Shown: positions 62,233 through 64,000 of the stretch, one piece after another
Position numbering within the stretch: the first letter of the stretch is position 1
Layout of the letters: each line of letters opens with the position of its first letter
DNA from: an uncultured beta proteobacterium
Lineage (GTDB): Bacteria; Pseudomonadota; Gammaproteobacteria; Burkholderiales; Burkholderiaceae_C
Length of the DNA: 64,000 nt
Reading direction: 5' to 3'
NCBI GenBank assembly: GCA_903930255.1
Contig: CAIYYA010000255.1
Span: 1 to 64,000 of the forward strand
Translations under genes and position numbers: made by a program
The notes under the pieces: model-generated
Databases searched by the model: none
What the model saw: only the letters and a program-made list of their open reading frames with translations
Told to the model about the DNA's origin: nothing

Positions 62233-62973
62233 ATGCCTTTGATTCGTTCTATTTTGCACATGACCTGGCTGGTCTGCACGGTGATTCCGTGGGGGCTGGC
62301 TCTCTTGCTGATCTCGCTGGTGGCACCGCGCAACACCGTGTGGTGGACTGCCGTGCGCTGGTTTCGCATCGTCATGTGGGGCACGCGGGTTATTTTGGGT
62401 GTGCAAATGCGAGTCATCGGCTTGGAGCATCTGCCCAGCGGCGTCAACAGCCCGGCTGTGCTGCTTGCCAAGCATCAGTCCACGCTCGAAACCCTCTGGC
62501 TGCCAACGATCATGCCGCACCCTTTGGCTTTTGTTTTTAAGCGTGAGTTGCTCAAAATCCCATTTTTTGGTTGGTCGATGGCACGCATGGACATGATTCA
62601 CATTGACCGTGAATCGCGCGCTGCAGCCATGAAACACGTGATTGAGCAGGGTCGGCGCTTGCTCGCGCACGGCACTTGGGTGCTGATGTTTCCAGAGGGC
62701 ACGCGCATTGCGCGCGGCGAAAAGGGCACCTACCAAACCGCTGGGACGCGCCTAGCCGTGGAAACCGGTGCACCTGTGATTCCGATTGCGCTAGCCACTG
62801 CACGCTGCTGGCCGCGCCAGGGCTTCATCAAGTATCCGGGCGTGGTCACGGTGTCGATCGGCCCAGCCATGTCCAGTGTCGGGCGTGACCCTAAAGTGCT
62901 GATGCGCGAAGTTGAGACCTGGATTGAGTACGAAATGCACCGGATTGACCCCGAGGCTTACGCTCATCCATAA
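62233..62973 (+). CDS. plsC: 1-acyl-sn-glycerol-3-phosphate acyltransferase
   Basis: PlsC (246 residues) makes phosphatidic acid at the inner membrane. An N-terminal membrane helix (about 10-30) precedes the catalytic motif AKHQSTLETLW (HX4E variant of HX4D, common in this group), then FKRELLKIPFFGW, the glycerol-3-phosphate motif FPEGTRIARGEKG and APVIPIALATAR. The reading frame begins directly after repeat copy G. The DUF45 peptidase gene follows by three bases. Confidence 0.93.
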   Translation: MPLIRSILHMTWLVCTVIPWGLALLLISLVAPRNTVWWTAVRWFRIVMWGTRVILGVQMRVIGLEHLPSGVNSPAVLLAKHQSTLETLWLPTIMPHPLAFVFKRELLKIPFFGWSMARMDMIHIDRESRAAAMKHVIEQGRRLLAHGTWVLMFPEGTRIARGEKGTYQTAGTRLAVETGAPVIPIALATARCWPRQGFIKYPGVVTVSIGPAMSSVGRDPKVLMREVETWIEYEMHRIDPEAYAHP

Positions 62974-62976
62974 AAG

Positions 62977-63936
62977 ATGCATCCGCTGCTGCGCTTTACA
63001 CTGGATTTGTTTGGGTCAAATATGCCTCTGGCGCCCGTACAAAAAGCGCCAGTAGCTATTGATAAAAGAGAAAAAACCCCACCCCCAACCAGGCCACCCA
63101 GGTTGCGAGCTCCGGTGTCAGCACCCGGCAGCGAGTCGTCCAAGGGGTTATTTCCAGCTAATTTTCACCATCCACAAGCCAATCGCCAAGCACATTTGGG
63201 CGAAGTGCTGGTCGCCTATGCGTTCAAACGTGCGCAACGGCGCAGCATCGGGTTTAGCGTGGGTCCGCTGGGCCTGGCGGTGCGTGCCCCCAAATGGACA
63301 CCGCTGCATGCCGTGGATGCAGCCCTGCAAGACAAAGCCGCTTGGATTTTGCGCAAACTGCACGAAACCAGCACGCGCCATGCTCAACAAGAGGCACAGG
63401 TGATCGATTGGCGCGACGGTGCCAGCATGCTTTATCTGGGGCAACCCATCACGCTGCATCTCGATCCGGAGCAAGGCTTTGGCGCTGCAGCTGCGCAATT
63501 GATCGCTGTGGATGCGCATGGCCAGGGCGCAACGCCTTCAGCCTCCATGCGTTTGCATATTGGGCTGACGCACAGCGCAAGCGCCGAACAGATTCGGGAT
63601 GCGGTGCAAGCCTGGCTGATGCGCCAGGCGCGTGCGCTTTTTCAGCAGCGACTCGAGCACTTTGCGCCCCAACTCAATGTGCAATGGAAAAAACTCAGTT
63701 TGAGCAGCGCCCGCACACGCTGGGGCAGTGCCCGCGCCGATGGCTCAATTCGCTTGAACTGGCGCTTGCTGCATTTCGAAATGAGGCTGATTGACTATGT
63801 GGTGGTGCACGAACTTAGCCATCTGCGGGAAATGAACCACAGTCCGCGATTTTGGGGCGCGCTGGCACAGGTTTTACCTGACTATGCTGCCCTGCGCCGA
63901 GAACTCAAAAGCAAAATTGCACCGCATTGGGGCTGA
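62977..63936 (+). CDS. YgjP-like zinc metallopeptidase (DUF45 / M48-like)
   Basis: In this 319-residue protein the C-terminal DUF45 domain has the zinc motif VVHELSHLREMNHSPRFW, near residues 277-294 (HExxH-type with a third His), and SSARTRWGSARADGSIRLNWRLL before it. Function is unproven; it may act on proteins or with a restriction-type partner. Residues 15-70 are Pro/Ala-rich and low-complexity, and MPLAPVQKAPVAIDK there is encoded by a palindromic repeat copy, so this N-terminus may have been extended by the insertion. The start is ATG 62977, three bases after plsC. Confidence 0.88.
   Translation: MHPLLRFTLDLFGSNMPLAPVQKAPVAIDKREKTPPPTRPPRLRAPVSAPGSESSKGLFPANFHHPQANRQAHLGEVLVAYAFKRAQRRSIGFSVGPLGLAVRAPKWTPLHAVDAALQDKAAWILRKLHETSTRHAQQEAQVIDWRDGASMLYLGQPITLHLDPEQGFGAAAAQLIAVDAHGQGATPSASMRLHIGLTHSASAEQIRDAVQAWLMRQARALFQQRLEHFAPQLNVQWKKLSLSSARTRWGSARADGSIRLNWRLLHFEMRLIDYVVVHELSHLREMNHSPRFWGALAQVLPDYAALRRELKSKIAPHWG
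63018..63064 (-). repeat. Dispersed palindromic repeat, copy H, inside the DUF45 peptidase gene
   Basis: On the minus strand it reads AATAGCTACTGGCGCTTTTT then GTACGGGCGCCAGAGGCATA, matching the family consensus. On the coding strand it is in frame as NMPLAPVQKAPVAIDK, the same frame as copies C and F. It is in a low-complexity N-terminal region outside the peptidase domain. Confidence 0.7.
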
Positions 63937-64000
63937 CACACTTTTGTCATAGTTTTTCGCTCTACTCAGAATAACTTCAGCGCGGATACCCGATGTTCGT
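63937..64000. other. Unannotated window end
   Basis: The last 64 bases carry no ORF, hairpin or motif that I can support. In relatives I would expect a glyoxalase I gene next, but it is not visible. Confidence 0.3.

Noticed and set aside
1-64000. CRISPR array, tRNA/rRNA genes, prophage structural genes
   Set aside because: I looked for regular spaced repeats, tRNA-like cloverleaf ends and phage structural motifs and saw none that I could support.

Overview
The window reads as chromosomal DNA of a beta-proteobacterium, most likely Burkholderiales/Comamonadaceae of the Rhodoferax–Polaromonas type. The grounds are the gene content (ArgP, GTP-type PEPCK, the corC–lnt–glyQ–glyS–gmhB–plsC–DUF45 order), moderately high GC, and seven copies of a ~45-bp palindromic repeat of a kind I associate with that family. 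No database search was possible; names rest on motifs and remembered family patterns.

Layout. (1) 1–4.7 kb is a defence/addiction island: the 3' end of hsdM, an inserted mqsR–mqsA toxin–antitoxin pair with a recognisable MqsA operator over the hsdM stop codon, hsdS with two recognition domains, then an XRE/ImmA-peptidase gene overlapping a frameshifted PIN-domain gene. (2) 4.8–9.4 kb is a likely beta-alanine catabolic unit (omega-amino acid:pyruvate transaminase, PaiB-like protein, MmsA) with a divergent LysR regulator. (3) 9.5–33.7 kb is a very large minus-strand signalling locus. Twelve or more tightly packed genes run from a consensus sigma-70 promoter at about 30.2 kb down to 11.6 kb, then a PAS chemoreceptor. 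They encode a small membrane protein, a MerR/excisionase-HTH–REC regulator, an HDOD protein, a degenerate kinase-like protein, a lone receiver, a diguanylate cyclase, four orthodox multi-PAS histidine kinases, one hybrid kinase with two receivers and an HPt, and an HD-GYP response regulator. Upstream lie a decayed GGDEF gene and an intact GGDEF–EAL gene. The locus looks built to couple many sensory inputs to phosphotransfer and cyclic-di-GMP turnover, with only one DNA-binding output.

(4) 33.9–42.7 kb holds housekeeping and metabolic genes (argP, universal stress protein, pckG, threonine ammonia-lyase, a membrane diguanylate cyclase, EamA exporter, aldo-keto reductase). (5) 42.8–46.7 kb holds cheZ–pilZ and a compact four-gene cluster of a J-domain protein with three unrecognised proteins. 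(6) 46.8–53.2 kb carries a molybdopterin oxidoreductase, hydroxypyruvate isomerase-like protein, MBL-fold hydrolase, acyl-CoA ligase and a hypothetical. (7) 53.3–64 kb is a conserved envelope/translation block (GNAT, corC, lnt, glyQ, glyS, gmhB, plsC, DUF45 peptidase). It is interrupted between lnt and glyQ by a ~440-bp inverted-repeat element and a DUF4143-type ATPase.

The most unusual signals are the palindromic repeat that sits in frame inside three unrelated proteins with the same translated core (LAPV..A), the giant signalling operon with paralogous kinase cores, the MqsA operator embedded in hsdM, and the repeat-rich insertion between lnt and glyQ. I saw no tRNA, rRNA, CRISPR or prophage structural genes.
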